In this document: in pieces, positions 52,801 to 61,272 of the stretch
Layout of the letters: each line of letters opens with the position of its first letter
How positions within the stretch are numbered: the first letter of the stretch is position 1
Origin: JAGGAG01 sp964638035
GTDB lineage: Bacteria > Gemmatimonadota > Gemmatimonadetes > Gemmatimonadales > GWC2-71-9
Length of the DNA: 64,000 nucleotides
Direction: 5' to 3'
Assembly: GCA_964638035.1 (NCBI GenBank)
Contig: CAZWXD010000011.1
Coordinates: forward strand, 33,035-97,034
Program-made: the position numbers and the translations under genes
The notes under the pieces: generated by a model
Database searches by the model: none
What the model was told of the DNA's origin: nothing
What the model saw: the letters and a program-made list of their open reading frames with translations, nothing else

Positions 52801-53219
52801 TGGGCAAAGGGCACGACGTCCGGAACCTCGAACCCCTCCAGGAACCCGTCCACGTCGAGCGGAACCTCGGTGTCCGAGCCCAGGATGTCACCCGCGAGGA
52901 GGCGATCGATGTCGAGGGAGAGGCTGCCGGGTCGTATACGCACCCGTTCATGCTCCGACTCCAGCACCTCCCGGCCCAGCTTGCCACGGAGCGCCGAAAG
53001 GGCCGTCGCCAGGGAATGACGGCTCTCCTTGTGGGGGCGATCCGGCCAGAGCAGTTCCGCGAGTGCGTCACGCGTGTGCCACCCGGTCTCCACGGCCAGG
53101 TAGCAGACCAGGGCCAGCTCCTTCCTGGTGCGGAGCCGCACCGTCCGGTCTCCGACGGAGAGGAGGGCCGGCTCGCCGAGGGTGCGCAGCTGGAATCGTG
53201 GGCGAGGTGCGTTGGGCAT
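49887..53219 (-). CDS. BTAD-type regulator with AAA ATPase and TPR domains
   Basis: A 1110-residue transcription activator of the SARP/large-ATPase type. Winged-helix DNA-binding domain (about 5-95, RLRTRKELALVCYLAVETG), bacterial transcriptional activation (BTAD) domain (about 115-240), AAA_16 ATPase (about 265-560; Walker A LLGDSGIGKST, Walker B VILVVDDVHHADD), then a helical TPR-like region to the end. The last 400 residues are encoded by DNA clearly lower in GC than the first part. ATG 53219 is chosen since the family domain starts right after; TTG 53249 and ATG 53246 also exist. It is divergent from the paralogous lipoprotein genes. Confidence 0.82.
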   Translation of the reverse strand: MPNAPRPRFQLRTLGEPALLSVGDRTVRLRTRKELALVCYLAVETGWHTRDALAELLWPDRPHKESRHSLATALSALRGKLGREVLESEHERVRIRPGSLSLDIDRLLAGDILGSDTEVPLDVDGFLEGFEVPDVVPFAHWRDGERARLMPHVLDALVLLLDRCRRRGDFRQIEHLALRLQRFEPLSEHAVRARMEARALSGDRLTALRLFEQWKAELAHQLQAAPSELVEGMAIRLRRRGWEQAGTADVPTVRTDHWKDRPFVGRAREYRALYEAWESAQRCEPAHRLLLGDSGIGKSTLVDRMTTAAGLEGATVARVQCHEAEREIPYAMVSGLIAQLTDRPGASAAPPEALAELAQTIPEVRRRFPVLPPPLETHGDAARIRFTESTHALVTVLAEEHPVILVVDDVHHADDVSLAVLHRVIRLAERQAVLVIFLAREGELHQSPQAARLREQGASLGITQMSVVPLSREECGELLDGIVLRGLPEVPPPVRRTLLTAAAGYPLVLELLVEDWAEGGEGSMVMSLDAVIADPGRPKAPTDAYRLVVERLMAHLDPTTRRVLEVAAVLGPHLGETGLYAAADLKMGAVMSGMSRLCDLRLLREQDGRVEFANDLVRGHVYMRVAGPVRRRLHSLFADALLQRAESGDESLDFAIAWHAMRSRREEQATSHLLQGGRSAIRRGAVHEAEVRLTSALGALSGMQRTEASLLLAELLQEQGRYSESVAALNRDQAARDSLHGEALWRIADIHTASHTPETLTTVWDWARPKLMDRLAPRNAALSLLRLAANIVYSGRDTGLPHRIQQTLHCMPHEQWAGDDDIELRTQMAYVDFFAVDPEANIWIARERTLSQLIELLERSDYRNVANIRNVRLLAGAGLMHRGLGRYEQALPFLRHAFVLATQLEHAGRIATTSTHLATFGMETGDTDMQREFAERALAGEPDRGVIPLAQYYGGMALAATGSHRRALDVADQLVAWAHSTYDSEAQLALLHAADIYWLCSRQAPAYRTASRAMAINDGAPLYRTVVGPFSRWAALLLRADPRQGGYGQQVLSWRFGAADLWDHAEVVAAKLEIAKQLGQPPGGTPETLESVLAALPPAATAHLQRFELV

Positions 53220-53331
53220 GGGGATGAGGAGGATATGCTGCAGCATCAACCGGCCGTCAAATCGAGCCCATGCAATCTCTGTCTCGTCACTGTCCAGTCC
53301 GTGTTCGGTGTCGGCTCCGGCGACCAGTCAC

Positions 53332-53347
53332 TGGCACTGCCGTTGCC
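53332..53347 (+). promoter_or_regulatory. Sigma-54 promoter of lipoprotein 1
   Basis: TGGCACTGCCGTTGCC fits the -24/-12 consensus (TGGCAC, then TTGC) with exact spacing. It is about 136 bases before ATG 53483. A short inverted repeat GTTGT-AGC-ACAAC follows at 53399-53411. Confidence 0.68.
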
Positions 53348-53482
53348 CAACATGGGGTGTCGCCTCCGGGTTCGGGAGGTTGCTGCAATAATCAAGTCGT
53401 TGTAGCACAACAGGTTGCGGTACTGGTGCGGCGCGCTGGCGCCATCCAGGCCGCCCACCACAGGCCACATTTCGAGGTGCAG

Positions 53483-54553
53483 ATGTCCATGATCCGGTAC
53501 TCCACCACCCGTTCCCTCTTCCTGACACCCATGCTGGGCCTGCTGCTCGCTGCCTGCGGCGGGGACGACGACGCCCCCTTCAACGCCCAGGGCACCAGCG
53601 AGGACGTGCAGGTGATGGCAGCGGCGTTCGACGCCCCGGCCGTCCAGAGCTTCGGCGCCATGGGTGATGCCATGGATGGTGCCTTTGCCCTGCCGCTGGT
53701 CCGGCATAGCTCCGGCCTGGTGGCGTCCGCCGTGAAGGGGCCGCGGTTGATGACCGCTGGTGCCTCCATTGCGCGCTCAGTCCGCGCCCTGGCTGGTCCT
53801 GTCGGCGGGGTGTCGCTCGCCGTGATCCCCGAGGAGTACCTCGGCGACACCTACGAATACGACGCCGTGGACCAGCGCTACGAGCTGAGTGAGCGCGCCG
53901 GCGCGCCCGCCAATGGCGTGCGCTTCATCCTGTACACGGTGAACCCGGTATCGGGTGAGCCCGTGACGCCGCTGGAGGAGATCGGGTACGCGGACATCCT
54001 CGATGAAAGCACCGCCACCTCCGATGCTGTCCGGCTCGTGGTGGTTTCCGGCGACGTGACGTACCTCAACTACGGGGTGGCAGCCTCTGCGGGCGAGGCC
54101 GAGGCACGCGCCACCATCAACGGCTTCGTCACCAACGGCTCCACCCAGGTGGACTTCGACCTCGACCACGTTGCCTCGAACACCGAGGGCGGGGACCTGA
54201 CGCTCGACTACGAGCTGGACGTGCCCACGCGCGACGTGTCGCTGGACTACCTGGTCCAGCTCACCAATGCCATGGCCAATGCAAACGTTGACCTGTCCCT
54301 CGCGGGCCCGCACGGGTCGGTCGGGATCACGGGCTCCGCGGCGAGCGGCAATGGCCGCCTGGTGGCGCGCACCAACGGGTCGGACTTCGCCTACATGAAC
54401 TTCGTGGAGGGCGAACTGGACACGGTCACCAAGCCGGACGGGTCGGCACTGACCGAGCAGGAGCAGGGTGTGCTCGTGGGCATCTGGGCGCTGGTCCTGC
54501 AGGGCTTCGATGTCTTCGAAGACCTCGTGGACCCGATCGACAACCTGATCTAA
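53483..54553 (+). CDS. Paralogous lipoprotein 1, unknown function
   Basis: A 356-residue lipoprotein: signal MSMIRYSTTRSLFLTP..., lipobox LLLAAC with Cys25, then an acidic linker (GGDDDAPFNAQG). The mature part is beta-rich with conserved blocks shared with the next gene: FDAPAVQSFGAMGDAMDGAF, GAPANGVRFILYTVNP, LDVPTRDVSLDYL and LTEQEQGVLVGIWALVLQGF. No known family is recognised. It should lie on the periplasmic or outer face of a membrane. A sigma-54 site lies upstream and a strong terminator ends it. Confidence 0.78.
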   Translation: MSMIRYSTTRSLFLTPMLGLLLAACGGDDDAPFNAQGTSEDVQVMAAAFDAPAVQSFGAMGDAMDGAFALPLVRHSSGLVASAVKGPRLMTAGASIARSVRALAGPVGGVSLAVIPEEYLGDTYEYDAVDQRYELSERAGAPANGVRFILYTVNPVSGEPVTPLEEIGYADILDESTATSDAVRLVVVSGDVTYLNYGVAASAGEAEARATINGFVTNGSTQVDFDLDHVASNTEGGDLTLDYELDVPTRDVSLDYLVQLTNAMANANVDLSLAGPHGSVGITGSAASGNGRLVARTNGSDFAYMNFVEGELDTVTKPDGSALTEQEQGVLVGIWALVLQGFDVFEDLVDPIDNLI

Positions 54554-54578
54554 GCCCGCAGGCGAGGGCTGGATGCGC

Positions 54579-54609
54579 AAACGGGGAGGCGTCATCGCCT
54601 CCCCGTTTT
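54579..54609 (+). terminator. Rho-independent terminator of lipoprotein 1
   Basis: A 13-14 bp stem (54579-54591 with 54596-54608), loop TCAT, then TTTT. The core CGGGGAGGCG-TCAT-CGCCTCCCCG recurs exactly after lipoprotein 2. Confidence 0.9.
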
Positions 54610-54766
54610 GCATGGCTGGCACCCACGTTGCACCCGGACGGGTATCCCAACCCGGCCGCCGCCGGTGGAAACTGGCGTAACAAATTGATATTCAACGGCT
54701 TACGGAGTACTGGCGGTTCGCGCACGGCCACCGGCAGCGTTCCAGGGCCCCCTTCGCGAGGTGCAG

Positions 54767-55840
54767 ATGTCCATGCTCCGGTCCTCTCCCATGCGGGCCC
54801 TGACGGGCCTGGCCCTGGCCCTTTCCCTTGCGGCGTGCAGCAGCGATACCGGCAGCAATAGCGACCCGTTCGACGCCGAGGGTACGACGGAGGCCATGGA
54901 TGCGCTGTCCGCCCCGTTTGATGCCCCGATCGTCCAGAGCTTCAATGCCCTGGGCGACGACATGGACAACACCTTCCCATCGTCGCTCGTACGCGCCAGC
55001 GTGGCCCTGGTCGGGGATGCCGCCCGCGGCCGGGGCATCACGGGCAAGGCGGGCTCGATTGCCGGGGTGGTGCGCGCTCTCCCTAGCGCCCGCAACGGGG
55101 TGGCGTTCGCCGTGCTCCCTCCCGAGGTGCTGGGCCTGACCTACGAGTACGACACCGCCTCTGATGGCTACGTGGCAAGCGCACGCACCGGCGCGCCGCC
55201 CAACGGCGTCCGCTTCATCGTGTATGCCACGAACCCCGCCTCGGGCGCGCCGGTCGAGCCGCTCCAGGAAGTCGGCTACGCGGACCTCCGGGATGAAGGC
55301 ACCGGATCGACCGAGTCGCTCAACCTGCAGCTGGTCTCGGATGCGACGACCTACCTGGACTACACGATCACAGCCTCGCAGGGCGCCACCGACGCCACGG
55401 TGGGGATCGCCGGGTTCGCCACGGACGGCACGACGCGAACGAACTTCGACCTCGCCAATGTGGCCTCGTCGGGTGGGGATGAGCTTCGCGCCTTCTACCA
55501 GCTCGACGTGCCGTCGCGCGGGATCTCTCTCGACTACCTCATCAACATGACTGATGCGCTCGCCGATTCCGAGGTGAACGTGACCCTCGCCGGGCCCGAT
55601 GGTTCCGTTGCCATCACCGGGATGCTGGACGACGGCACGGGCGCGCTCGCCACACAGGTCAACAGCTCGACCTTTGCCATCATCAATGTCGTCGGCAACG
55701 ACGTCACGGCGGTCACGAACCCCGATGGCGGGGCGCTGACGGCCCAGGAGCAGGGCGCGGTGCTGGCTATCTGGTCCATGGTGCTGCGCGGGTTCGACAT
55801 CTTCGAGGACCTGCTCGACCCGGTCGTCACGCACATCTAG
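54767..55840 (+). CDS. Paralogous lipoprotein 2, unknown function
   Basis: A 357-residue paralogue of lipoprotein 1 with lipobox LSLAAC (Cys24) and a Ser/Asp-rich linker. All shared blocks are kept: FDAPIVQSFNALGDDMDNTF, GAPPNGVRFIVYATNP, LDVPSRGISLDYL and LTAQEQGAVLAIWSMVLRGF. The start region GAGGTGCAGATGTCCATG is identical in both genes, showing a tandem duplication including the ribosome site. The terminator of gene 1 lies between them, so this copy needs its own promoter; no sigma-54 site with correct spacing was found before it. Confidence 0.78.
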   Translation: MSMLRSSPMRALTGLALALSLAACSSDTGSNSDPFDAEGTTEAMDALSAPFDAPIVQSFNALGDDMDNTFPSSLVRASVALVGDAARGRGITGKAGSIAGVVRALPSARNGVAFAVLPPEVLGLTYEYDTASDGYVASARTGAPPNGVRFIVYATNPASGAPVEPLQEVGYADLRDEGTGSTESLNLQLVSDATTYLDYTITASQGATDATVGIAGFATDGTTRTNFDLANVASSGGDELRAFYQLDVPSRGISLDYLINMTDALADSEVNVTLAGPDGSVAITGMLDDGTGALATQVNSSTFAIINVVGNDVTAVTNPDGGALTAQEQGAVLAIWSMVLRGFDIFEDLLDPVVTHI

Positions 55841-55854
55841 TCCCGGCCCGGCTG

Positions 55855-55895
55855 AACGCAACACGGGGAGGCGTCATCGCCTCCCCGCTTGCGTT
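55855..55895. terminator. Bidirectional terminator of lipoprotein 2
   Basis: Outer arms AACGCAA/TTGCGTT enclose the core stem CGGGGAGGCG with loop TCAT, the same core as after lipoprotein 1. It sits between convergent genes ending at 55840 and 55922. Confidence 0.88.
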
Positions 55896-55921
55896 CCCGC
55901 CTACCGGGGGCCGCCCTCGCG

Positions 55922-56968
<1,047 letters not shown>

Positions 56969-57100
56969 GTCGTCCGGGGTGTCAGGGTGGGCCTCAAATG
57001 CGTCAATTGGTGCCTGCTCAAGTTACGCGAGACGGGGCAGAAAGTTGCGGAAGGTGTTCGCTTGCGGCTTTTTTCACAAGCGGCTAGTTTGGCCCGGCTT

Positions 57101-57349
57101 ATGGAGGATCGGGACCATCGCGCCGAACTCCGCGGGGCGTACAAGTACGCTTCCTTGGGGATGCAGTTCGCGGCCGGGACGCTGTTCTTTGCCGGTGTGG
57201 GCTTCCTGCTGGATCGCTGGCTCGGGATCCTGCCCGCGCTCACCGTCGCCGGCCTGCTGGTGGGTGGCGGGTTGTCGTTCTACTCGGTGTACCGGCGGGT
57301 GATGGCGGAAACCGGGGCCGGGACCCGCCGGGAGGACAAGCCGCAGTGA
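57101..57349 (+). CDS. atpZ: ATP synthase accessory protein AtpZ
   Basis: An 82-residue protein with two transmembrane helices (LGMQFAAGTLFFAGVGFLL; LTVAGLLVGGGLSFYSVY), the AtpZ/AtpI-like family often found first in ATP synthase operons and linked to assembly or cation supply. GTGA overlap with the next gene supports cotranslation. The upstream 130-base gap must hold the operon promoter; I see no clear match. Confidence 0.75.
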   Translation: MEDRDHRAELRGAYKYASLGMQFAAGTLFFAGVGFLLDRWLGILPALTVAGLLVGGGLSFYSVYRRVMAETGAGTRREDKPQ

Positions 57350-57678
57350 ACGTGGCGCTCCCCGGCGCTCTGCTGACGGCGCTGGTGGTGGCAGTGTCCT
57401 GGCTGGCCTGGAGTCGCTCGGCGATCCTGCCCGCGCTGGTGATGGGCTTCGTGGCCACTGCGGTCCAGGTGGCGGCACGTCACCTGATGCGGCGCCCGGG
57501 GAACCCGCGCTCGCCGTTCCCGGCGGGCTGGCTCTGGGGGATGGCGCTCCGGGCGGCCGGGATAGGGGTGATGCTGGTGCTGGTGCTGGCTGACCGTGAG
57601 CATTTCGCGCCGCTGCCGGCGGCGCTCGGATACGTGGGGGTCGTGGTGCCCCTGCTGATGCTGGAGCTCAAGACGTGA
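57346..57678 (+). CDS. atpI: ATP synthase protein I-like (AtpI)
   Basis: A 110-residue protein with about four hydrophobic segments (LLTALVVAVSWLAW; ILPALVMGFVATAVQVAA; GIGVMLVLVLA). Position between atpZ and atpB and size fit AtpI, a helper in c-ring assembly. Sequence conservation in this family is low. GTG start overlaps atpZ, and its stop overlaps the atpB start. Confidence 0.65.
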   Translation: MNVALPGALLTALVVAVSWLAWSRSAILPALVMGFVATAVQVAARHLMRRPGNPRSPFPAGWLWGMALRAAGIGVMLVLVLADREHFAPLPAALGYVGVVVPLLMLELKT

Positions 57679-58547
57679 CCGATCCCCAGGAACCGCTCAA
57701 CATCGGCGAGATGGTCCTCCACCACACGGCGGATGCGTGGACCATCGACATCGACCTCTACTTCACGCGGCTGGTGTGGCACCTGCCGCGCTGGCCCGAC
57801 ATCCACGTGTTCGGGATGACGATCAACCTGTCCCCCACGAAGCACGTGGTGTACATGGTCCTCATCGCGGCCATCCTGTTCCTCATCATGTGGACGGCGG
57901 CGCGCTCGCTGAAGCGCACGCACGCCCAGGGCAAGGCCCCGAAGGGCCTGGCCGGCGTGGTCGAGGCCGGGGTGCTCTGGGTGCGCAACGAGATCGTGCT
58001 GCCCAACATCCCGCATGGCGAGCGCTTCGCCCCGCTCATCGTGACCCTGTTCTACTTCGTGCTCTTCTGCAACCTCATGGGCCTCCTGCCGTGGGGCGCC
58101 ACGCCCACCGGCAACCTGGCGGTGACCGGGGCGCTGGCCCTCCTGGTGTTCGCGGTGGTCGAGATCGGCGGGTTCATGAAGCTGGGGGCGAAGGGTTACC
58201 TCCGCACCATCTTCCCCCACCTCGAGGGGCTTCCCCCGGCAGGTGCGGCGGTGATGTCGGTGGCCATGGCGCCCATCGAGATCCTGGGCAAGCTGGTGAA
58301 GCCGTTCGCGCTCGCCGTCCGCCTTTTCGGCAACATGACGGCTGGCCACTTCGTGATCCTGTCGCTGTTCGGGATCATCTTCCTGTTCGGGCGCATTGAG
58401 GGACTCAACTGGGGCGTCGGCTTCCTCACCGCGGCGCTGGTGACCTGCATCATGATGCTGGAGCTGATCGTCGCCGTGCTGCAGGCGTATGTGTTTGCGC
58501 TCCTGAGTGCCGTGTTCATCGGGCTGATGCAGGAGGAGCACCACTAG
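57675..58547 (+). CDS. atpB: F0 subunit a
   Basis: A 290-residue proton-channel subunit with five or six membrane helices. The essential Arg is in KPFALAVRLFGNM (Arg216), followed by AYVFALLSAVFIGL at the end. The GTG start overlaps atpI. Its stop is immediately followed by octamer element E. Confidence 0.93.
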   Translation: MTDPQEPLNIGEMVLHHTADAWTIDIDLYFTRLVWHLPRWPDIHVFGMTINLSPTKHVVYMVLIAAILFLIMWTAARSLKRTHAQGKAPKGLAGVVEAGVLWVRNEIVLPNIPHGERFAPLIVTLFYFVLFCNLMGLLPWGATPTGNLAVTGALALLVFAVVEIGGFMKLGAKGYLRTIFPHLEGLPPAGAAVMSVAMAPIEILGKLVKPFALAVRLFGNMTAGHFVILSLFGIIFLFGRIEGLNWGVGFLTAALVTCIMMLELIVAVLQAYVFALLSAVFIGLMQEEHH

Positions 58548-58625
58548 CGTCAGGACGTCAGGGCGTCAGGACGTCCGGGAGTATGTGGTGCCTTGACGAC
58601 TTGACGTCATGACGCCCTGACGACA
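58547..58625. repeat. Inverted octamer-array element E
   Basis: Left arm: about three and a half units of GRCGTCAG type (58547-58576). Right arm: four units beginning TGACG (58594-58625). Spacer is 17 bases. Same unit type as elements A and B. It begins at the atpB stop codon. Confidence 0.85.
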
Positions 58626-58712
58626 GGGAGCCCGGTGCGCTGACCGGCGCTCCCTGATGTAGCCGGGCGAATGTCCGGTGAATGCCGTGAGCCCCCGGGG
58701 CATTCGCGGCTA
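58626..58712 (+). promoter_or_regulatory. Two strong hairpins before atpE
   Basis: Hairpin 1 (58626-58654): GGGAGC pairs with GCTCCC and CCGGT with ACCGG inside. Hairpin 2 (58660-58712): TAGCCG/CGGCTA outer and CGAATG/CATTCG inner. With element E they fill most of the 252-base gap between atpB and atpE. They may set mRNA processing or higher translation of the c subunit; there is no T-run. Confidence 0.55.
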
Positions 58713-58799
58713 CGGCGAGGCGCCGCGCGGGAGACGTGGCGACCGGACCGGCAGCGCAGCCGACAACGTATCTCCCACAGGGAAACGGGACGACAACCC

Positions 58800-59075
58800 A
58801 TGTTGCTCAACATGCTTGCGATGCTGCAGGAGCCGGCCACCGCCGAGGCGGCCAAGAACGTCAACTCGCTGCTGGGTGCCGGGATCGGCATCGGCCTCGC
58901 CGTGCTCGGTGCGGGCATCGGCCTGGGCCGGATCGGTGGCTCGGCGGCCGAGGCGATTGCGCGGCAGCCGGAGGCGGCGGGCGAGATCCGCGGCGCGGCA
59001 CTGCTGATCGCGGTGCTCCTCGAGGGTGCCACGATCATCGCGCTGGTGTTCGCGCTCCTCTTCAAGCTCCTCTAG
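58800..59075 (+). CDS. atpE: F0 subunit c
   Basis: A 91-residue double-helix protein. First helix is Gly-rich (LLGAGIGIGLAVLGAGIG), the loop is RQPEA, and the second helix carries the ion-binding Glu75 in LLEGATIIALVFALL. No extra polar residues typical of sodium-binding rings are seen near it, so proton use is likely. ATG 58800; the ribosome site is weak. Confidence 0.93.
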   Translation: MLLNMLAMLQEPATAEAAKNVNSLLGAGIGIGLAVLGAGIGLGRIGGSAAEAIARQPEAAGEIRGAALLIAVLLEGATIIALVFALLFKLL

Positions 59076-59079
59076 ACGG

Positions 59080-59631
59080 ATGAACCTGCCCATGCTCGCG
59101 TTGCTTCGGGCCGCCGACGTGCCGGCGGGTGCCCCAGCCAGCCCGTTCGAGGTGAACGGCGGGCTGATCCTGTGGACGCTGGTCGTCTTTATCACGCTGC
59201 TCCTGCTGCTCCGGAAGTTTGCCTGGCCGCACATCGTGGGCGCCGTCGAGGCCCGGGAGAAGCGGCTGGAGGAGCAGCTGGCCAACACGGAGCGCCTGCA
59301 GGCCGAGGCGCAGAAGCTGGTGGAGCAGAACCAGAAGGCGCTGGCCGAGGGACGCGGGCAGGCGCAGGCGCTCTTGAACGAGGCACGGGTGCAGGCGGAG
59401 AAGGAGCGGGCACTCGCGCTGGAGAAGACGAAGGGTGAGCAGGACGAGCTGCTGGCACGCGCCCGGCGGGACATTGCCGCCGAGCGTGACCGCGCGATCG
59501 CCGACCTCCGCAAGGAGGCGGTGGAGCTCTCACTGGCCGCAGCCTCGAAGGTCGTGGGCGAGCGGCTGGATGGCGAGGCCGACCGGCGCATCGTTACCGC
59601 GTACCTGGCGACGCTCGGGAAGGACAATTGA
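59080..59631 (+). CDS. atpF: F0 subunit b
   Basis: A 183-residue stalk subunit: a transmembrane helix (about 27-45, GLILWTLVVFITLLLLL), then RKFAWPHI and a long charged coiled coil (EAREKRLEEQLANTERLQAE). It starts four bases after atpE and overlaps atpH by TTGA. Confidence 0.92.
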   Translation: MNLPMLALLRAADVPAGAPASPFEVNGGLILWTLVVFITLLLLLRKFAWPHIVGAVEAREKRLEEQLANTERLQAEAQKLVEQNQKALAEGRGQAQALLNEARVQAEKERALALEKTKGEQDELLARARRDIAAERDRAIADLRKEAVELSLAAASKVVGERLDGEADRRIVTAYLATLGKDN

Positions 59632-60164
59632 GGAACCCGGCGATCGCCCGGAACTACGCCGAGGCGCTGCTGGCGCTGGGCCAGGCGTCGCACCGCACCG
59701 AGGAATACGCGGGGCTGCTCGATGCCCTCGCGGCCGCGGTCGAGGCGTCGCCCGAGGTGGAACGAGCGCTGATGTCGCCGCGCGTGCCCAAGGGGGTGAA
59801 GGTCGCCCTCATGGGGCAGGCGCTCCAGGGCGCGGGACCGGAGTTCGTGCGGTTCATCCAGGCGGTGGTGCAGCGGGGACGGCAGGCGTGGTTTGGTGAC
59901 ATTGCCCGCGCGTACTCGACGCTGGTGGACGCGAGCCTGAACCGCGCGCGTGCCACGGTCATCGTGGCGCGCCAGCCCGATGCGGCACTGCAGGAGCAGC
60001 TCCGGCAGGAGTTGTCGCGCGCCTTCGGGAAGGAGGTCATCCCGGCCTGGGTGGTGGACCAGTCGGTGCTGGGTGGCGTGGTGGTGAAGGTGAACGAGCG
60101 GGTGTATGACGGCTCGCTGCGGCGACGGCTGGCCCGGCTGCGTCACCAGCTGCTGGCACAATAG
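59628..60164 (+). CDS. atpH: F1 subunit delta
   Basis: A 178-residue subunit that joins the stalk to F1. The N-terminal six-helix domain begins NPAIARNYAEALLALGQ; the C-terminal strand region is LLGGVVVKVNERVYDGSLRRRL-like (VVVKVNERVYDGSL). TTG 59628 overlaps the atpF stop. The operon ends here; atpA, atpG, atpD and atpC are not downstream. Confidence 0.9.
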   Translation: MRNPAIARNYAEALLALGQASHRTEEYAGLLDALAAAVEASPEVERALMSPRVPKGVKVALMGQALQGAGPEFVRFIQAVVQRGRQAWFGDIARAYSTLVDASLNRARATVIVARQPDAALQEQLRQELSRAFGKEVIPAWVVDQSVLGGVVVKVNERVYDGSLRRRLARLRHQLLAQ

Positions 60165-60194
60165 CGGCAGCCAGGCTGCAGGCACGGGACACTC

Positions 60195-60222
60195 ACGGGA
60201 GCGGCGATGCCGCTCCCGTTTT
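60195..60222. terminator. Terminator after atpH
   Basis: An 11-bp stem ACGGGAGCGGC with loop GAT and then TTTT. It separates atpH from the convergent EamA gene and confirms that the operon stops after the delta subunit. Confidence 0.9.
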
Positions 60223-60224
60223 GT

Positions 60225-61154
60225 TCAGGCGGCCTCGCCTTCCGCGCGCCCCGACCCGGCGAGCCCGGGCATGCGGTCGCCGAACTGCACCAGCGCCACC
60301 GAGCCCAGCATCATCAGCATGGCGATGACGGTGCGCACCGTCACCTCCTCGTGCAGGATCGCCCATCCCAGCAGCACGGCCACCACGGGGTTCACGTACG
60401 CATAGGTGCCCACCACGGTGGCCGATGCGTGCTGCAGCGCGTAGTTGAACGCCGTGAACGCGATGATGGACCCGAACACCACCAGGTACCACCAGGCGGC
60501 CATCGCCTCGGCCGGGATGCTGGCCGGAACCGACTCGCCCGCGGCGACGCCCAGGATCGTGAGGAAGAGGCCGCCCCAGAGCATCTGCAGCGCGGTGGAG
60601 AGGATGAGCGGCTGCCGCACCGGTCGGCGCTTGGCCAGGACGCTGCCCAGCGCCCAGGAGGCACTCGCCAGGGTGAGGGCGATCGGCCCGCGCCAGTCGG
60701 CGGCGAGCAGCTCCGCCGGCGTGGCGCCCACGAGGAGCATGCCGCCCACGAAGCCGATCGCCAGGCCCACGATGATCCGCGCGTTGAGGTGCGCGGTGCC
60801 GCCGGGGATCAGGGCGTCGAACAACGCCGACCATATGGTGACGGTGACGACGAAGACGCTCGCCAGGCCCGACGCCACGAACTGCTCTGCCCAGACCACG
60901 CCGCCGTTGCCACCCAGCAGGTAGAGGGCGCCCAGGATGGCCGTCCCGGCCAGCGCCCGGCGGTCACGGGCGAGGCGCGCGCCACGCAGGTAGCCAATGG
61001 CGCCCAGGACCAGGCCCGCGACAAGGAAGCGGGACCCGCCGAAGAGGAATGGCGGGATGTGGGCCACGCCCACCCGGATGGCGAGGTAGGTGGAGCCCCA
61101 CACGATGCACACGATGAGCCACGCAACCAGCGCCTTGCCCTGCAACCCGGCCAT
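60225..61154 (-). CDS. EamA-family (DMT) transporter
   Basis: A 309-residue membrane protein with ten predicted helices in two EamA repeats. The first repeat starts IVCIVWGSTYLAIRVGV; the second has ALTLASASWALGSVLAKR and YAYVNPVVAVLLGWAILHE. The substrate may be a metabolite or amino acid and cannot be read. ATG 61154 has GGAGGG before it; TTG 61157 is the longer option. Confidence 0.85.
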   Translation of the reverse strand: MAGLQGKALVAWLIVCIVWGSTYLAIRVGVAHIPPFLFGGSRFLVAGLVLGAIGYLRGARLARDRRALAGTAILGALYLLGGNGGVVWAEQFVASGLASVFVVTVTIWSALFDALIPGGTAHLNARIIVGLAIGFVGGMLLVGATPAELLAADWRGPIALTLASASWALGSVLAKRRPVRQPLILSTALQMLWGGLFLTILGVAAGESVPASIPAEAMAAWWYLVVFGSIIAFTAFNYALQHASATVVGTYAYVNPVVAVLLGWAILHEEVTVRTVIAMLMMLGSVALVQFGDRMPGLAGSGRAEGEAA

Positions 61155-61272
61155 CAACCCTCCCGCAGTGGCCGGACGCCCGGCGCGACTAATATGACAT
61201 GGGGCGGCTCGCCGTGGTACGTTGGGTGGTTCCCTGGTTGGGCGCCCCCCGTACCCCCATCACCCATCGGCC

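Noticed and set aside
54660..54720. Sigma-54 site before lipoprotein 2 (TGGCGTAACAAATTGA)
   Set aside because: The -12 part is shifted by one base and lacks GC, so the spacing rule fails.
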